A stretch of 64,000 bases of DNA from Flaccisagitta enflata (taxonomy: Eukaryota; Chaetognatha; Sagittoidea; Aphragmophora), in contig OZ231128.1 in the NCBI GenBank assembly GCA_965153355.1, positions 19,902,001-19,966,000 on the forward strand. Direction: 5' to 3'. The notes beneath the pieces were generated by a model, which was not told the DNA's origin, made no database searches, and saw only the letters and a program-made list of their open reading frames with translations. Position numbers and translations under genes: made by a program. Of this stretch, positions 10,390-22,298 are shown in pieces. Within the stretch, counting starts at the first letter, position 1, and every line of letters starts with the position of its first letter.

Positions 10390-12022
10390 CATTTCTGTGA
10401 ACTCGCTTCGTCTTCATATAAATTCGGTGTCATTGTCATATTACAACAACACGCCATACGCAGAAATGTACTGAAGGACATTTATTGACGTAAGTGAAAG
10501 AATACAAACATTGCAATCAAACAAATACAAAAGGGCGATATGGATTTGTTACAGAGCAACGGAAATCCCTTATTCCCCTGCAGAGGAGAAAGACCATCAA
10601 AGCGTGAAATTACGGAGAAATAAAAATAGAGAAATGACAGACTAATTTTCATCACGACTTCGTCAACGCGGCAGAAAAAGCGTGACCAAATTGACCGTCA
10701 TTTAGTCTAGTTCAAAGGCCAAACAAAGAACAAAGAGCAAAATATCAAGGGAAGAGCAAAGGCAAATACGAAAGCATTCTAATCTGAGGGGAAATGCGAT
10801 GGTTGAAGGGGGCGGGGGGGAGGATGCGGGGGGGGGGGGCAGGGAAAGGGGAAGAGAGCGTTTTTAGATTGCCTGGATGCAGGGATCCGATCTCATCAAC
10901 GATAGTGAAAGATAATTGGGAAAAGGGAATAATGCTACTAGAATTTATTTTGATGAGCTGCGCTAACTGAATTGTGCTAAAATCCTCCTCAGATCTTAAA
11001 AAGCCTTTTATATTCTTCGACTTTTTTTCTAAATCAAAATTTTCACAACAAATGAAATTGTGACCTTTTATGAAATGATCAATGGATTTGGCGTATGAAT
11101 CCATTTCCCGCTTTTGCGTTTTCTTGCGTTTTCTTGCGGTTCCTCGCGCTTTATCAAATCTCTCATGCCGCGGAAAAAAAACGCGTTTTGAATGAAGGAT
11201 AATTGAGACAATTAAATTCGACAATTGAACTCTTCAATTGAGTTCAAATTTCAGCGGAAAAATGTGATTGTCTTATAACTGTAAATGACATGGAGTAACA
11301 TGTTAAACGGGACAAGCTTGGGGGATGTATGTCGTTGAATGTGGGTAATAGAAAGTTGTCGAGGTATTTTTAGGGTCTATGCAGTGAGGGTGGTTGCTTG
11401 GGGCAAAGAGGGAGTCGGAGGAGATGAGAGCAAAGTGTTGGGAAAAAAAAACCTTGTCTTTATGCGGCAATTTTTTTCACAGATGAACGACTCTTTTTTT
11501 ATATTGGCAAAACAAGCGGCCAGAAACTTGATCCTTAGCCTTTTGTGCGCGACTCGCGTGTTTACGCGCGCGCGCGTGTGTTAAATCGGGCACGTTCTTT
11601 TTAGCTTCTTTGTGCCAAACGTGTTCGCATGCGCTTTTTTTAGAGGGGAGGAGGGGGTGACGCCAACAATAAAATGGGCGTAAAATCCATTTGAACATAG
11701 CCTACATGGGACAATAAGAACCAGCTCACCATGCACCAGAGAGGTTCGGCTGTGTGATATTGTCGGAGATATTTTTTGTCGAGCTCATATTTGTAAGTCA
11801 CTTTCCCCCGAAACAGTAGTTAATGAGTGATCACATATCCTTTACCTGACAAATAGCAACGCCAACAGCGTGGTGGTATTTTCATTTTTGTCATTAAATA
11901 TTACTCAATTTAAAAAGCAGCAACGGTATTGCAAATGACATATTTGTCACCATCATTTAACACTCTAACCCAAAAAAAATATTTCAGCCATGACAAAATT
12001 AGTCACCTCGTTTGTCACTCAC
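10390..12022. other. SLC6 intron 10: no gene recognised
   Basis: Mixed intronic DNA with a GC-rich purine run near 10808-10860. A 159-codon minus-strand open frame at 10745-11224 has no family resemblance and is probably chance. Confidence 0.5.
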
Positions 12023-12285
12023 CTGAAAAACAGCAAGAGTAAGGTGGTAACGCTTCCGCCGTAGGTGACAGTCAGCATCGTTTGTCGCCACAGCCAACGA
12101 ATATCTTTGGCCAGGGGCAGTCTGGGCTTCCTCATGGCGAAGACCATCGCTTTCACGTCCGTGTGCAAATAACGGAACGTGTAACACGTCATCAGGAAAA
12201 ACGTGTGCAGGAAAGTGATGTTGACCGAAGGCAAGTAAGGCACGAGGTCGATACTCATCACGACCAATACGATGATGTAACGGAC
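12023..12285 (-). CDS. SLC6-type transporter, exon 10 (TM10-TM11)
   Basis: Acceptor GCGCAG after a (TG)n/(GA)n tract, phase 0 in; donor TTTCAG|GTGAGT, phase 2 out; 87 full codons. It is read as the divergent TM10-TM11 part of the fold. [13 protein letters not shown] is placed on the usual WxYGxxRFxxDIxxM after TM10, and [12 protein letters not shown] on the WxxCWKxxxP start of TM11. The acidic gate residue usual in TM10 is not seen. Similarity is weaker than in other exons, but both phases fit exons 9 and 11 exactly. Confidence 0.75.
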
Positions 12286-12289
12286 CTGC

Positions 12290-12291
<2 letters not shown>

Positions 12292-12373
<82 letters not shown>

Positions 12374-12428
12374 GTGTGTGTGTGTGTGTGTGTGTGTGTG
12401 AGTGTGTGTGTGAGAGAGAAAGAGAATG
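12292..12428. repeat. (GT)n-(GA)n-(GT)n microsatellite
   Basis: Directly adjoins the exon 10 acceptor on the minus strand. Confidence 0.97.
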
Positions 12429-12664
12429 AGAGAAAAAGAGCATAGAGTAAAAAACCAAGGCTATCTTGACGACCCCCCACTCCCCCTCCCTGTCTCACTC
12501 ACACTCACAAAGCAACAAGCACTTGAGGAAACAAGCCCAACGGCAACACAGGGCAAAAGTCGTGAACGGTTGGGAAGAGGCGGCACTTCATAAAATAGTA
12601 AATACAAAAAGATCGAAGAGTGACTTGAAATACCATTAAAAATGCGATCAAAAAGGCCACATTT

Positions 12665-12780
12665 CAATGATATTGCCGACCGACCGACCAACTGACTGTG
12701 TGTGACTGGGTGTGGTTGGGGGTTAGCCGCCCCTGCCCACCCATCCGTGACGATATTGTGACCCCGCGTCACTTGGTACA
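12665..12780. mobile_element. Hairpin-element fragment, ACCCCGCGTCACTTG end type
   Basis: GACCGACCGACC, then a stretch CTGCCCACCCATCCGTGACG and ATTGTGACCCCGCGTCAC. The same end variant occurs near 49200 and 59700. Confidence 0.55.
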
Positions 12781-12860
12781 TATAAATAGATATGACACAT
12801 GTCTACGGCTCTACGCCACCTGATGAAATAAAACGAGTCACACAGCGGCAGGCTAATCGG

Positions 12861-14020
12861 TAAAAAAAGTCGAAGTCAGTCTTTTGACATATTCGAGAAA
12901 AATATGGTTTTCATTTTCTTATGAGGAAGTTCTGAGTCTCTTAGCGGTGAATAAGTTCTTCAATGAAATTAATAGGTAATAAGTGAATTTGATAATTCTC
13001 TTTCATCTGGCGCCAAGCAGAATGCTTTACAATGAATATTTTTTACGCTATGATTTTTTTAAGATTTATGTATGAAAAACTCAAATTGAATCTTTACGAT
13101 TTATTATGATTTTAAATAAGATCAATAAAGGAGTGAATTTATATTTGGCTGAGCAGGCAAATACAAGAAAGCATGTTTATGAGCATAGAGGCTCATCTGT
13201 GAGGGTGTTTTTAACAGGGGTGTATATTATTGAGTCACTTTTGATTTTTTTCCCCCCTGCCTTTGATTGTCTTCCCCGCGACGCATCGCGTTGCATGTTT
13301 ATGATTTTCTTCCCCATATAGCAATAAAACAATGTAGTTAAGGTTTAAATAGTCTTAAATTGTGTTTTACTAATTGTGTTTTATGATTTGGAACTGCAAA
13401 GAGTTATATTTACCCAAAAATTTTCTTTTTTTTCTCTATTTTTTCTCCCTTTGATTTACTTCCCCATCTCCAGACCCTTTGATTTTTTCCCCCTCCCCCA
13501 CCAAGGGGGAAAAACTCATAATATACAGGAGTTTTTAAGCATTTTAGCTCATTTAGCTCACTTAGCTCAATCTTTTTTTTTTATTTCAAATATAATAAAT
13601 GAATGGATATATTGATACATGTTTAAGCAAGCAAATACAAGAAAGCATGTCAGTGAGCAAAGTTGCTCATTTGTGAGGGTGTCTTTAAGTATGCTAGCTC
13701 ATGTTGCTCATTTAGCTCGCTCTTTTTTTTATTTTTAAAACAGATAAATAAATAAATATTTTGATTTAAGCATGCAAATACAAAAAAACAATTCAGTGAG
13801 CATGGCTGGTTGTCTGGTTGAATGATTTTGAATATTTTAACTCATCTTGCTCATTTGGCTCAGTCCCATTTTTCTGATATTCAGTGCAATCAATACATAC
13901 AATTGCTCTTGATTTGATTCTACAAAAAAAAAAGAATTGCAGTGACTAAAAATAAAAATTTGGTGAAAGATGATCAACGCTTACGACTTTTTTCCTCACG
14001 GCGACAGCGGCCATTACTGG
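12861..14020. repeat. ~840-bp repeat with ~160-bp tandem monomers, copy 1
   Basis: Aligns with 50036-50880 throughout. Monomers share GCAAATACAAGAAAGCATGT, TGAGCA and TTTAGCTCATTTAGCTCA. A hAT-type MITE (13215-13530) interrupts this copy. Confidence 0.82.
13215..13530. mobile_element. hAT-type MITE (CAGGGGTGTATA), copy 1
   Basis: Flanked by the 8-bp direct repeat GTTTTTAA (13207-13214 and 13531-13538). The left end is CAGGGGTGTATATTATTGAG; the right end is ACTCATAATATACAGGA. The empty site is at about 50392. Confidence 0.75.
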
Positions 14021-14387
14021 TAATAAAACCATCAAAACCGCATTTGTTACTGCGTCAGACAACACTTGCAATTGAGCCGCATAAGGGTAATGAAATTAAC
14101 AATGAAAGTACAGCTCCGCCAAAGGACCGTCAGACGGACAGACGGACAGACGGACAGAGGGACAGACAGACACACCAACGCGTTGGCGCGACTGAAGGAG
14201 ATTACCCGTTAACGGAATTGGAGCACAACAAACCACGGATTTGAAGCCATGAAGGCTTCCGGTGTTATTCAATGATTCTTTTTTTTATTTTTTTTCATTT
14301 TTTGGATGTGGAAACTAACAAATTAGAGAATCAGACTAAAAACGTGGACATGACTCAAAAGGAAGTTGTCGGTTGCTGAAACAAAAA

Positions 14388-14580
14388 AACAAGGCCGGAT
14401 ACACGGCTACCCCAGTCGCGTGTGGGTGGGCTGGGGCTGTTTTTGAGGTCACTTGATCATTTGGGCAGGAGCAGTGATGCCAAAGACCGCAAAGAAACAA
14501 AAAAAAGATAAGTGTGACGGACGGCACGACGGACAGACCGACCGACAAAGCGGGGTGTAGAGTCGCGTAGCACGCGACTT
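14388..14580 (-). mobile_element. Hairpin-ended element, copy A of duplicated block
   Basis: ACAAGGCCGGATACACGGCT start; GACGGAC tetramers; final hairpin AGTCGCGTAGCACGCGACTT. Confidence 0.78.
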
Positions 14581-14949
14581 AAAACGAAAACCGGCGGCAG
14601 CGAGGATGGGAAATGCCGGAAGTTGGCTTAGAAACGACAGAAGCCTCCGGAAAATGCCGGAATTAGTAACCATGGAAACCGCCCAAAGACAAGGAAGACA
14701 CCATTTTTAAAGCGATTTTTTTTTCGTGAGTGACAACCGTCAGGGAATTCATGAATCATTCATGGTTTGAGTTCTATGCAGATGCTGTACTTGAAACATA
14801 CTCAGTACAGTATGCTAAGCATAGTCTCGGTCTGCAAATCGTTCGTCTACTGGGCTCAGATCTCCACTCGGATATGATTGCATGAGACACATAATCATTT
14901 CATTTTTTCCTTTTTCAAAATTTGTCGACAGGTTTGTCTTTTTTCTCCC

Positions 14950-14991
14950 TCTCTTTCTCTTTATCCTCTCTCTCTCTCTTTCTCTTTCTCT

Positions 14992-15069
<78 letters not shown>
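14950..15069. repeat. (TC)n/(TTTC)n microsatellite at exon 9A donor
   Basis: Extends to one base from the donor GTAAGAG; far shorter in copy B (21432-21493). Confidence 0.96.
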
Positions 15070-15072
<3 letters not shown>

Positions 15073-15262
15073 CAAACTGCCCACAAAGTCGGTGATCATC
15101 GCAAATCCCATGAGATAGAAGCACGTGAGCACGAGCGTGATCATGGAAACGCAGTAAAGAAAATGAATTTTAGTTTGTTGATAGTGTTCTATTAAGGCCG
15201 TCACCAGAATCAACTCCACGTTTAATGCCATGAAGAACACCATCACGTACAGCATTAGAGAC
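15073..15262 (-). CDS. Duplicate of SLC6 exon 9 (copy A)
   Basis: Same sequence and splice sites as 21497-21686. The (TC)n at its donor is about 70 bp longer than in copy B. Splicing exon 9B into exon 7A would break the frame (phase 0 into an exon needing phase 2), so a true in-frame tandem exon set is unlikely. Confidence 0.8.
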
Positions 15263-15275
15263 CTGTAAGGAGGAT

Positions 15276-15280
<5 letters not shown>

Positions 15281-15362
<82 letters not shown>
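15281..15362. repeat. (GA)n microsatellite upstream of exon 9A
   Basis: Copy B equivalent at 21703-21811 is about 30 bp longer. Confidence 0.96.
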
Positions 15363-15415
15363 AGAAGACGGACGGCGCGTTGTAAAGAATGGGTCAACTA
15401 TCATTAAGGCTTATC

Positions 15416-15546
15416 CTATCTATTTTGTCATTTTGTCATTTTGTCATTTTGTCTATTTTGTCTATTTTGTCTATTTTGTCTATTTTGTCTATTTTGTCTA
15501 TTTTGTCTATTTTGTCTATTTTGTCTATTTTGTCTATTTTGTCATT
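15416..15546. repeat. 9-bp minisatellite TATTTTGTC
   Basis: About 13 units; repeated at 21869-21999 in copy B. Confidence 0.95.
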
Positions 15547-15753
15547 CTCTCGTGTGCAAATCTCCATATGCGACTACAGCCTAAAAAAGCCAAAACAAAA
15601 CTAAAATACTGAGAACTGAACCACAACTCTGTACGGGTCTTTGCTCTTTATTAATGGGTAAAAAGCTCAGCTGGCTTAGTTTTGTTTCCAAGCCATGGAA
15701 AGCGGCTATTTTCCGTGTTTGTGTGTGTAAAAATGAGAGAGAAAAGAAATTAC

Positions 15754-15845
15754 CAGAAATTGGCTCCGGGCAATTTGGCGAGTAACTCGGCGTAAACCAC
15801 GAAGGCGACGTCTGGACCGCGAGTGGCGAAATACTCCAGTGGCAC
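15754..15845 (-). CDS. Duplicate of SLC6 exon 8 (copy A)
   Basis: Same sequence and splice sites as 22207-22298, with the same flanking array of acceptor repeats (15890-16700). Confidence 0.8.
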
Positions 15846-16700
15846 CTGGTGCGAGAAAACAGTCGGTTGACTAAGTCATGTATGATAGTATGTATAGTAT
15901 TAAGGTGACATCTGTACCGCGAGTGGCGAAATACTCCAGTGGCACCTGGTGCGAGAAAACAGTCGGTTGACTAAGTCATGTATGATAGTATGTATAGTAT
16001 CAAGGTGACATCTGTACTGCGAGTGGCGAAATACTCCAGTGGCACATGGTGCGAGAAGACAGTCAGTTGACAATGTGATGAATGTTAATTTTTACAGGAC
16101 TATGTGGACCGCGAGTGGCGAAATACTCCAGTGGCACCTGTTGCGAGAAAACAGTCAGTTGACATAATCATGTAGGTGAAGTATTAAGGTAACAAATAGA
16201 CCGCGAGTGGCGAAATACTCTAGTGGCACCTGCTGCGAGAAAACAGTCAGTAGACAAAATCATGTAGGTGAAGTATTAAGGTAACAAATGGACCGCAAGT
16301 GGCGAAATACTCCAGTGGCACTTTGTGCAAGAAAACAGTTGACAAAGTCATGTAGGTGAAGTATTAAGGTGACAAACGGACCATGAGTGGCAAAATACTT
16401 AAATAACACCTGGTGTAAAAAAACAGTCAGTTGACAATGTGATGTTTATCAATTATAAAGGCTTGATTTGGACTGTGAAAAGCGGGCCATGGGCAGTGCC
16501 ATGGGCAGTGCCATGGGCAGTGCCATGAGCAGTGCCATAGGCAGTGCCATGAGCAGTGCCATAGGCAGTGCCATGAGCAGTGGCACCTGGTGCGACGTAA
16601 CATTCAGTTGACAAACTGATATATATCGAACGTTAAGTCAATATCTATATTGACTGGTTAAATGTTCCAGTGGCACCTGAGTTAACAGTCAGCTGACAAA
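15812..16700 (-). repeat. Array built from the exon 8 acceptor edge, copy A
   Basis: The exon 8 start with its acceptor, read on the plus strand as CGCGAGTGGCGAAATACTCC, AGTGGCACCTG and GTGCGAGAAAACAGTCGGTT, recurs six or more times every ~90-100 bp with growing divergence. Partial copies are near 16580 and 16668. Copy B equivalent: 22265-23155. Confidence 0.92.
16487..16580. repeat. 12-bp minisatellite CCATGGGCAGTG
   Basis: Eight units alternating GGG/GAG/AGG at one position; also at 22940-23033. Confidence 0.93.
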
Positions 16701-17529
16701 GCTGTATTTGTAGTGAGTCTTAATTTCAAGGGACAAAATATTCCATCTGCATCTTGGGCAGATAAAAAACACAGCTAAAAGTTAGCCAAGTATTTTCACA
16801 TACAAACAACAAACAGTTTTGTCAATCCACTGCACAATGAACACGCCACACAGGAAACTAGAATCATGTGACAAGACTGAATACTAAGTGTGTTGTAGAG
16901 GAGATTGTTTTTCTCGAATCTTGCCAATCTGAACAAAATATCGCAGCCCCCCATTCCTCTACCATTCACTTTCCCCCTTGATATTTCAGGCTGAACTCGC
17001 TCCCCAGTTCCCCTGCATTCCCAAAAATGACTCGCGCTCGTTCCCTACGCCCCCCCCCCTCCCCCATCGGTCTTTTCATCTTAATTCTTCACTCAAATTC
17101 TTCTGTAAGACATCGCATTCTGCAACCGACATCACCAGCCCCCTCTCTCTATAAAGCCCTTTTTTTAATCCATATCTTTTTTACCTCCATTCTCTTCCAC
17201 TAGCTCTAACAAAATTCTATTTCTGCTCCATCTCTCTTGTTTCATCATTGATCACTGTCTCACTCTTTCTCTCGCGATCTCAGTCTTAGCTTTGTTATTC
17301 TTCTTTTACTCCCTTTCTCGACTTTCTCATTTTTTCATGCCGTGTCAAACGATTGTTTCTCAGGCTTCCAATCTTGAAAGTTATTTTTTCTACCTGCAAC
17401 TTATCCGCTTTCCTGTTTTATCTTTAGTCGCTTGCACATGTTCGAACCTCTGTAACCCGCTTTGTCTGTCGGTCAGTTGGTTGGTCGGTGTGTCCGTCGG
17501 TCCATTAGTTGGTTACACTTTGCTATTTG

Positions 17530-18600
17530 AGTCGCGTGCTACGCGACTGTACACACCGCTATGTCGGTTGGTTGGTCGGTCCGTCGGTCCGTCAGTTGGT
17601 CGGTCCGTCAGTTGGTCCCCTTTTTGGGCAGCGGTCCAAAGGGGACGATGTCCTGTAGAACACAGGGGGACTTGTTCGTTCGTTCGTTCGTTCGTTTGTT
17701 CGTTTGTTCGTTTGTTTGTTTGTTTGTTTGTTTGTTTGTTTGTTTGTTTGTTTGTTTGTTTGTTTGTTTGTTTGTTTGTTTGTTTGTTTGTTTGTTTGTT
17801 TGTTTGTTTGTTTGTTTGTTTGTTTGTTTGTTTGTTTGTTCGTTCGTTCGTTCGTTCGCTTCGTTCGTTCGTTTGTTTGTTCGTTTGTTCATTCGTTTGT
17901 TCGTTCGTTCGTTTGTTCGTTTGTTTTTTCCGTTGTCTTAGCCTCAGGCTCAATCCCAGCCTCCAGGCTCAAATCCCTAGCCTCCCAGGCTCAAATCCCA
18001 TTCTCAAGGCTTAAATCCCAGCCTTCCGGCTCAAATTCCAGCCTTGAGGCTGAAATATCACCCCCAAGGCTAAAATCCCAGCCTCAAGGCTAAAATCCAA
18101 GCCTTGAGGCTCAAATCCCAGCCTTGAGGCTCAAATTCAAGCCTTGAGGCTTAAATCTGAGCCTTGAGGCTTAAATCCCAGCCTCGAGGCTTGATTCCAG
18201 CCTCGAGTGTCAAATCTCAGCGTTGAGGCTGGAGTCCTATCCTCAAGGCTTTAATCCCCGTCTCAAGGCTTAAATCCCAGTCTCAAGGCTTAAATCTCAG
18301 CCTTGAGGCTCAAATCCCAGCTTCAACAAACAAACAAACAAATGAAAGTCCCCCTGTGTTCTACAGGACATCGTCCCCTTTGGGGCCGCTGCCCTGCTAA
18401 CCATCACCTACAGTCACAAACAACTAAAGCAGGGCAACGGGTATCGCTGACCACATATTGCCCTTGGGCGACCAGTTACTTTTAGGGCGTTTTTTGAGCT
18501 TTTGAGCCTACTGCTCCTGCCCAAATGCTCTAGTGACCTTCTCCAGCTTTGCTCCTGCCCACCCGAACGCGGCTGGGGTAGCCGTATATCCGGCCTCATT
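17530..18600 (+). mobile_element. Composite hairpin element with foldback core, copy A
   Basis: Begins AGTCGCGTGCTACGCGACT, then CGGTTGGTTGGTCGGTCCGT. Arms carrying GATGTCCTGTAGAACACAGG (17650) and its inverse (18350-18370) enclose a (TTTG/TTCG)n tract and an ~18-bp array of GGCTCAAATCCCAGCCTTGA type (17940-18325). It ends GGGGTAGCCGTATATCCGGC. Confidence 0.82.
17676..17930. repeat. (TTTG)n/(TTCG)n microsatellite
   Basis: Core tract of the composite element; copy B at 24126-24384. Confidence 0.97.
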
Positions 18601-18747
18601 CAATTGCCCATCAGGAGTATTGTTCGCCGTCGAACAAAAAGAAGAGGTTTGACTGTGTTTTAGCGTGTTTGGCTGTCTGTCTGTCTGTCTGTCTAGTTAG
18701 CTGAGTGTCTGTGTCTGAGTGTCTGTACATGTGTCCGTCCTCATCAC

Positions 18748-18907
18748 CTGCAAGTCGTAGGCGAGGGTGCCCATGGCTCCAAAGGCGGCGAAAGCAGAAA
18801 CGAAGCTGAAGACCGCGTTGACGCCGATGGCAAAGTAAGACGCGGTGATGAAATCAGTGTTCCACTTGTTATAACTGCCTATCATGATCAGACCGCCTTG
18901 AGATATG
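18748..18907 (-). CDS. Duplicate of SLC6 exon 7 (copy A)
   Basis: Sequence and splice sites match 25211-25370. The (GA)n beside the acceptor is very short here and about 110 bp in copy B. It lies in the duplicated block that ends at the N gap, so it is probably the same locus assembled twice. Confidence 0.8.
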
Positions 18908-20810
18908 CTGTGTGAGAGAGAGATGGAGAGCAGGACAGTACAGACAGACAGACAGACAGACACACACACACACATACATAAAGATAGAGCAGAGAGCGAA
19001 AGAGGAAAAGAGCGAGAAACAGTGAACGGAAAAGATAAAATGATCTAAGAGAGAAAACGACAGGTAGCGAAACAGAAACAAGGCCCATAACGACAAGTAG
19101 TCACATGCGGATGGATAGAAGCAGCGGGTGGCTGTGGCAGTACATGCAGATATGTCCCAAAAAAATAGCTTTTTCGGTCGATTTCCGGTCATTAATTTTC
19201 GCGATATGGGTCTTCGGTCGGGCGGACGGACGGACACACCCTCTTATCAGGAGGGCCTCTTACAGAGTCGCTCAGCAAGCGTAAGTCAATCCAGGTAGGA
19301 ATGAGACCACAGCTCAATCGACAAGTAAGACTAAAACCCTCAATACAGGGGCATCATCGGAACTGCAGGCAATAACTAAACAAACCCGCCGACCGACTAA
19401 CGGTAACGACTTCTTACGGCCGCGCTTTGACGCGCATAAAACAGGTGCACAGACAAGCTGAAACGCTAATGAAGCGTGTGAAAAAGCCTTTTAGCCCGTC
19501 TTAGCCCGTTGTCGTAACCATAAAAACCAAAGAGTCTTTAAGAGTGAAACCGGGGCAAAACGACCATGACCGCGCAACCGGCCATAGACACAAAACCGGC
19601 CATAACCACACAACTGACCATAAAAACACAACACAAATGTGGGCGACCTTAACCGCACGCAATCCCTTGATGCCAAAGACCAGACAAGGAGTGAAACGAG
19701 ATTTGCGAACCATCCAAAACTGACCGTAGACGTACAGACGTACACCGGAATAAGGCTTCATTTCTTAGCACAATTACACCACGCTATACCGTAATTTCGA
19801 CCAACCCCTTGTCAGTGACAAAAAAGAAATTTGTAGAAATTTTCAGTAAATTCATTTCAGTAATTTAAGGAGACATAGTGATAATTGGTGTATCATATAG
19901 TTAAACATTATTGAACAAAGGTATTTAAGGGGTAAAATATTATCCCTTAAGGAACTTAGGATCAACGGCGAAAATAGCATTCAGCTATTTCCATTAGAAA
20001 CATTATCATTCTGACTGTTGAAAATCATGTCTTGTAGTAAAGGCTTTTGAGTTGTGGTGTAACCACGCTCGGCCGGCTGCTGGAAGTGGGGGAAAAATCA
20101 ACCAACTACCTGTTCCTTTATAAACTTTTATGTTCTAATGTTATCTCCATACTCCCTATCACTAATGCTCTTCAACCATATCATAATATTTCCATATCCA
20201 TGGTAAGCACTACCGCTACATACAACATCGTCATGTCGGTGGGTTTCTGAAACATATAATGAGACCGTGTGCAGAAATCTGATGAGAATATCCAAAAATA
20301 AACAGCGTCGTAAAACAGAGCACTAGAATTCCTTCCTTCTATCATCTGGCTTCGTTGAAGTTATTCTATCAGACATTTTCTCCTTTTTCTTTTTTCTTTT
20401 TTTTTCTTTCGTGTTTCACAAAGTTTCAACAAGCAGATCCGTGGTGGAAGAACAATAAAAGAAAAAAGCCTAAAAGTAGGTTTTAATGGGATGTTATTCG
20501 TGCAATTGTTAGGTTACAAGTATGGTATGCCAACAGTATCAGGCAAACAGCCTCGTTATGGCAGTAAGGGCGTGGGTAAGTAAGCGCAAGCGTAGGCTCG
20601 TGCGTGCGTAAGGGCGTGTGTGCATAAGCGCATGCGTCAGTGCATGCGTGCGTAATCACGTGCGTTTGTAAGTGCGTGCATGCGTAAGCGTGTGCGTGCG
20701 CGAGCACATGCGTAAGCGCTTGCGTGCGTTGGCGCTTGCGCGCGTAAGCTCGTGCGTGTGTAAACGTGTGCGTGAGTGTGCACACGTAAGAGCATGCATT
20801 CATCAAAGCG

Positions 20811-20820
20811 NNNNNNNNNN
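20811..20820. other. Assembly gap (10 N)
   Basis: Placeholder between two contigs. The left contig's end and the right contig's start are the same sequence. Confidence 0.99.
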
Positions 20821-20880
20821 AATCAGACTAAAAACGTGGACATGACTCGAAAGGAAGTTGTCGGCTGCTGTCAGAAAAAA

Positions 20881-21069
20881 ACAAGGCCGGATACACGGCT
20901 ACCCAAGTCGCGTGCGGGTGGGCAGGGGCTGTTTTTGAGGTCACTTGATCATTTGGGCAGGAGCAGTGACGCCAAAAACCGCAAAGAAACAAAAAAAGAT
21001 AAGTGTGACGGACGGACCGACGGACAGACCGACAAAGCGGGGTGTAGAATCGCGTAGCACGCGACTTAA
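20881..21069 (-). mobile_element. Hairpin-ended element, copy B of duplicated block
   Basis: Counterpart of 14388-14580. Confidence 0.78.
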
Positions 21070-21496
21070 AACGAAAACCGGCAGCGAGGATGGGAAACGC
21101 CGGAAGTTGGCTCAGAAACGACAGAAGCCTCCGGAAAATGCCGAAATTAGTAACGATGGAAACCGCCCAAAGACAAGGAAGACACCATTTTTAAAGCGAT
21201 TTTTTTTTCGTGAGTGACAACCGTCAGGGAATTCATGAATCATTCATGGTTTGAGTTCTATGCAGATGCTGTACTTGAAACATACTCAGTACAGTATGCT
21301 AAGCATAGTCTCGGTCTGCAAATCGTTCGTCTACTGGGCTCAGATCTCCACTCGGATATGATTGCATGAGACACATAATCATTTCATTTTTTCCTTTTTC
21401 AAAATTTGTCGACAGGTTTGTCTTTTTTCTCCCTCTCTTTCTCTTTATCCTCTCTCTCTCTCTTTCTCTTTCTCTTTCTCTTTCTCTCTCTCTTAC

Positions 21497-21686
21497 CAAA
21501 CTGCCCACAAAGTCGGTGATCATCGCAAATCCCATGAGATAGAAGCACGTGAGCACGAGCGTGATCATGGAAACGCAGTAAAGAAAATGAATTTTAGTTT
21601 GTTGATAGTGTTCTATTAAGGCCGTCACCAGAATCAACTCCACGTTTAATGCCATGAAGAACACCATCACGTACAGCATTAGAGAC
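21497..21686 (-). CDS. SLC6-type transporter, exon 9 (TM8-TM9), copy B
   Basis: Acceptor CTTACAG, phase 2 in; donor AGTTTG|GTAAGA, phase 0 out, running directly into (GA)n on the minus strand. TM8 reads SLMLYVMVFFMALNVELILV. Most eukaryotic SLC6 carriers have LGLDSxF at the ALNVEL position, whose Asp/Ser line the Na2 site, and these residues are absent. TM9 follows (HFLYCVSMITLVLTCFYLMG). A duplicate is at 15073-15262. Confidence 0.85.
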
Positions 21687-21699
21687 CTGTAAGGAGGAT

Positions 21700-21811
<112 letters not shown>

Positions 21812-22206
21812 AGTGAGAAGACGGACGGCGCGTTGTAAAGAATGGGTCAACTATCATTAAGGCTTATCCTATCTATTTTGTCATTTTGTCATTTTGTCAT
21901 TTTGTCTATTTTGTCTATTTTGTCTATTTTGTCTATTTTGTCTATTTTGTCTATTTTGTCTATTTTGTCTATTTTGTCTATTTTGTCTATTTTGTCATTC
22001 TCTCGTGTGCAAATCTCCATATGCGACTACAGCCTAAAAAAGCCAAAACAAAACTAAAATACTGAGAACTGAACCACAACTCTGTACGGGTCTTTGCTCT
22101 TGATTAATGGGTAAAAAGCTCAGCTGGCTTAGTTTTGTTTCCAAGCCATGGAAAGCGGCTATTTTCCGTGTTTGTGTGTGTAAAAATGAGAGAGAAAAGA
22201 AATTAC

Positions 22207-22298
22207 CAGAAATTGGCTCCGGGCAATTTGGCGAGTAACTCGGCGTAAACCACGAAGGCGACGTCTGGACCGCGAGTGGCGAAATACTCCAGTGGCAC
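22207..22298 (-). CDS. SLC6-type transporter, exon 8 (extracellular loop before TM8), copy B
   Basis: Acceptor CTCGCACCAG, phase 0 in; donor TTTCTG|GTAATT, phase 2 out. The exon encodes VPLEYFATRGPDVAFVVYAE then LLAKLPGANFW, matching the SLC6 pattern GPGLAFVxYPxAxxxLPxSxFW before TM8. About 36 bases of its 5' end plus the acceptor are repeated many times in the upstream intron (22355-23155). A duplicate is at 15754-15845. Confidence 0.87.

Larger units (their letters stand above)
14329..20810. repeat. Duplicated 6.5-kb block, copy A
   Basis: Near-identical to 20821-27355. It ends at the N gap in the middle of the GCATTCATCAAAGCG sequence that copy B continues past. Differences are microsatellite lengths, scattered substitutions, and one replaced ~70-bp patch (19790-19868 against 26347-26413). 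Confidence 0.95.

Noticed and set aside
10745-11224. 159-codon minus-strand frame
   Set aside because: Lies in a large intron, contains a G-run translated as Pro, and has no recognisable domain or splice context.
15812-16700. CRISPR-like regular repeats
   Set aside because: Units are exon-derived, diverge with distance, and have no unique spacers of constant length; this is a eukaryotic intron.
17292-18014. 240-codon frame rich in Cys-Leu-Phe-Val
   Set aside because: Product of the (TTTG)n tract inside the composite element.
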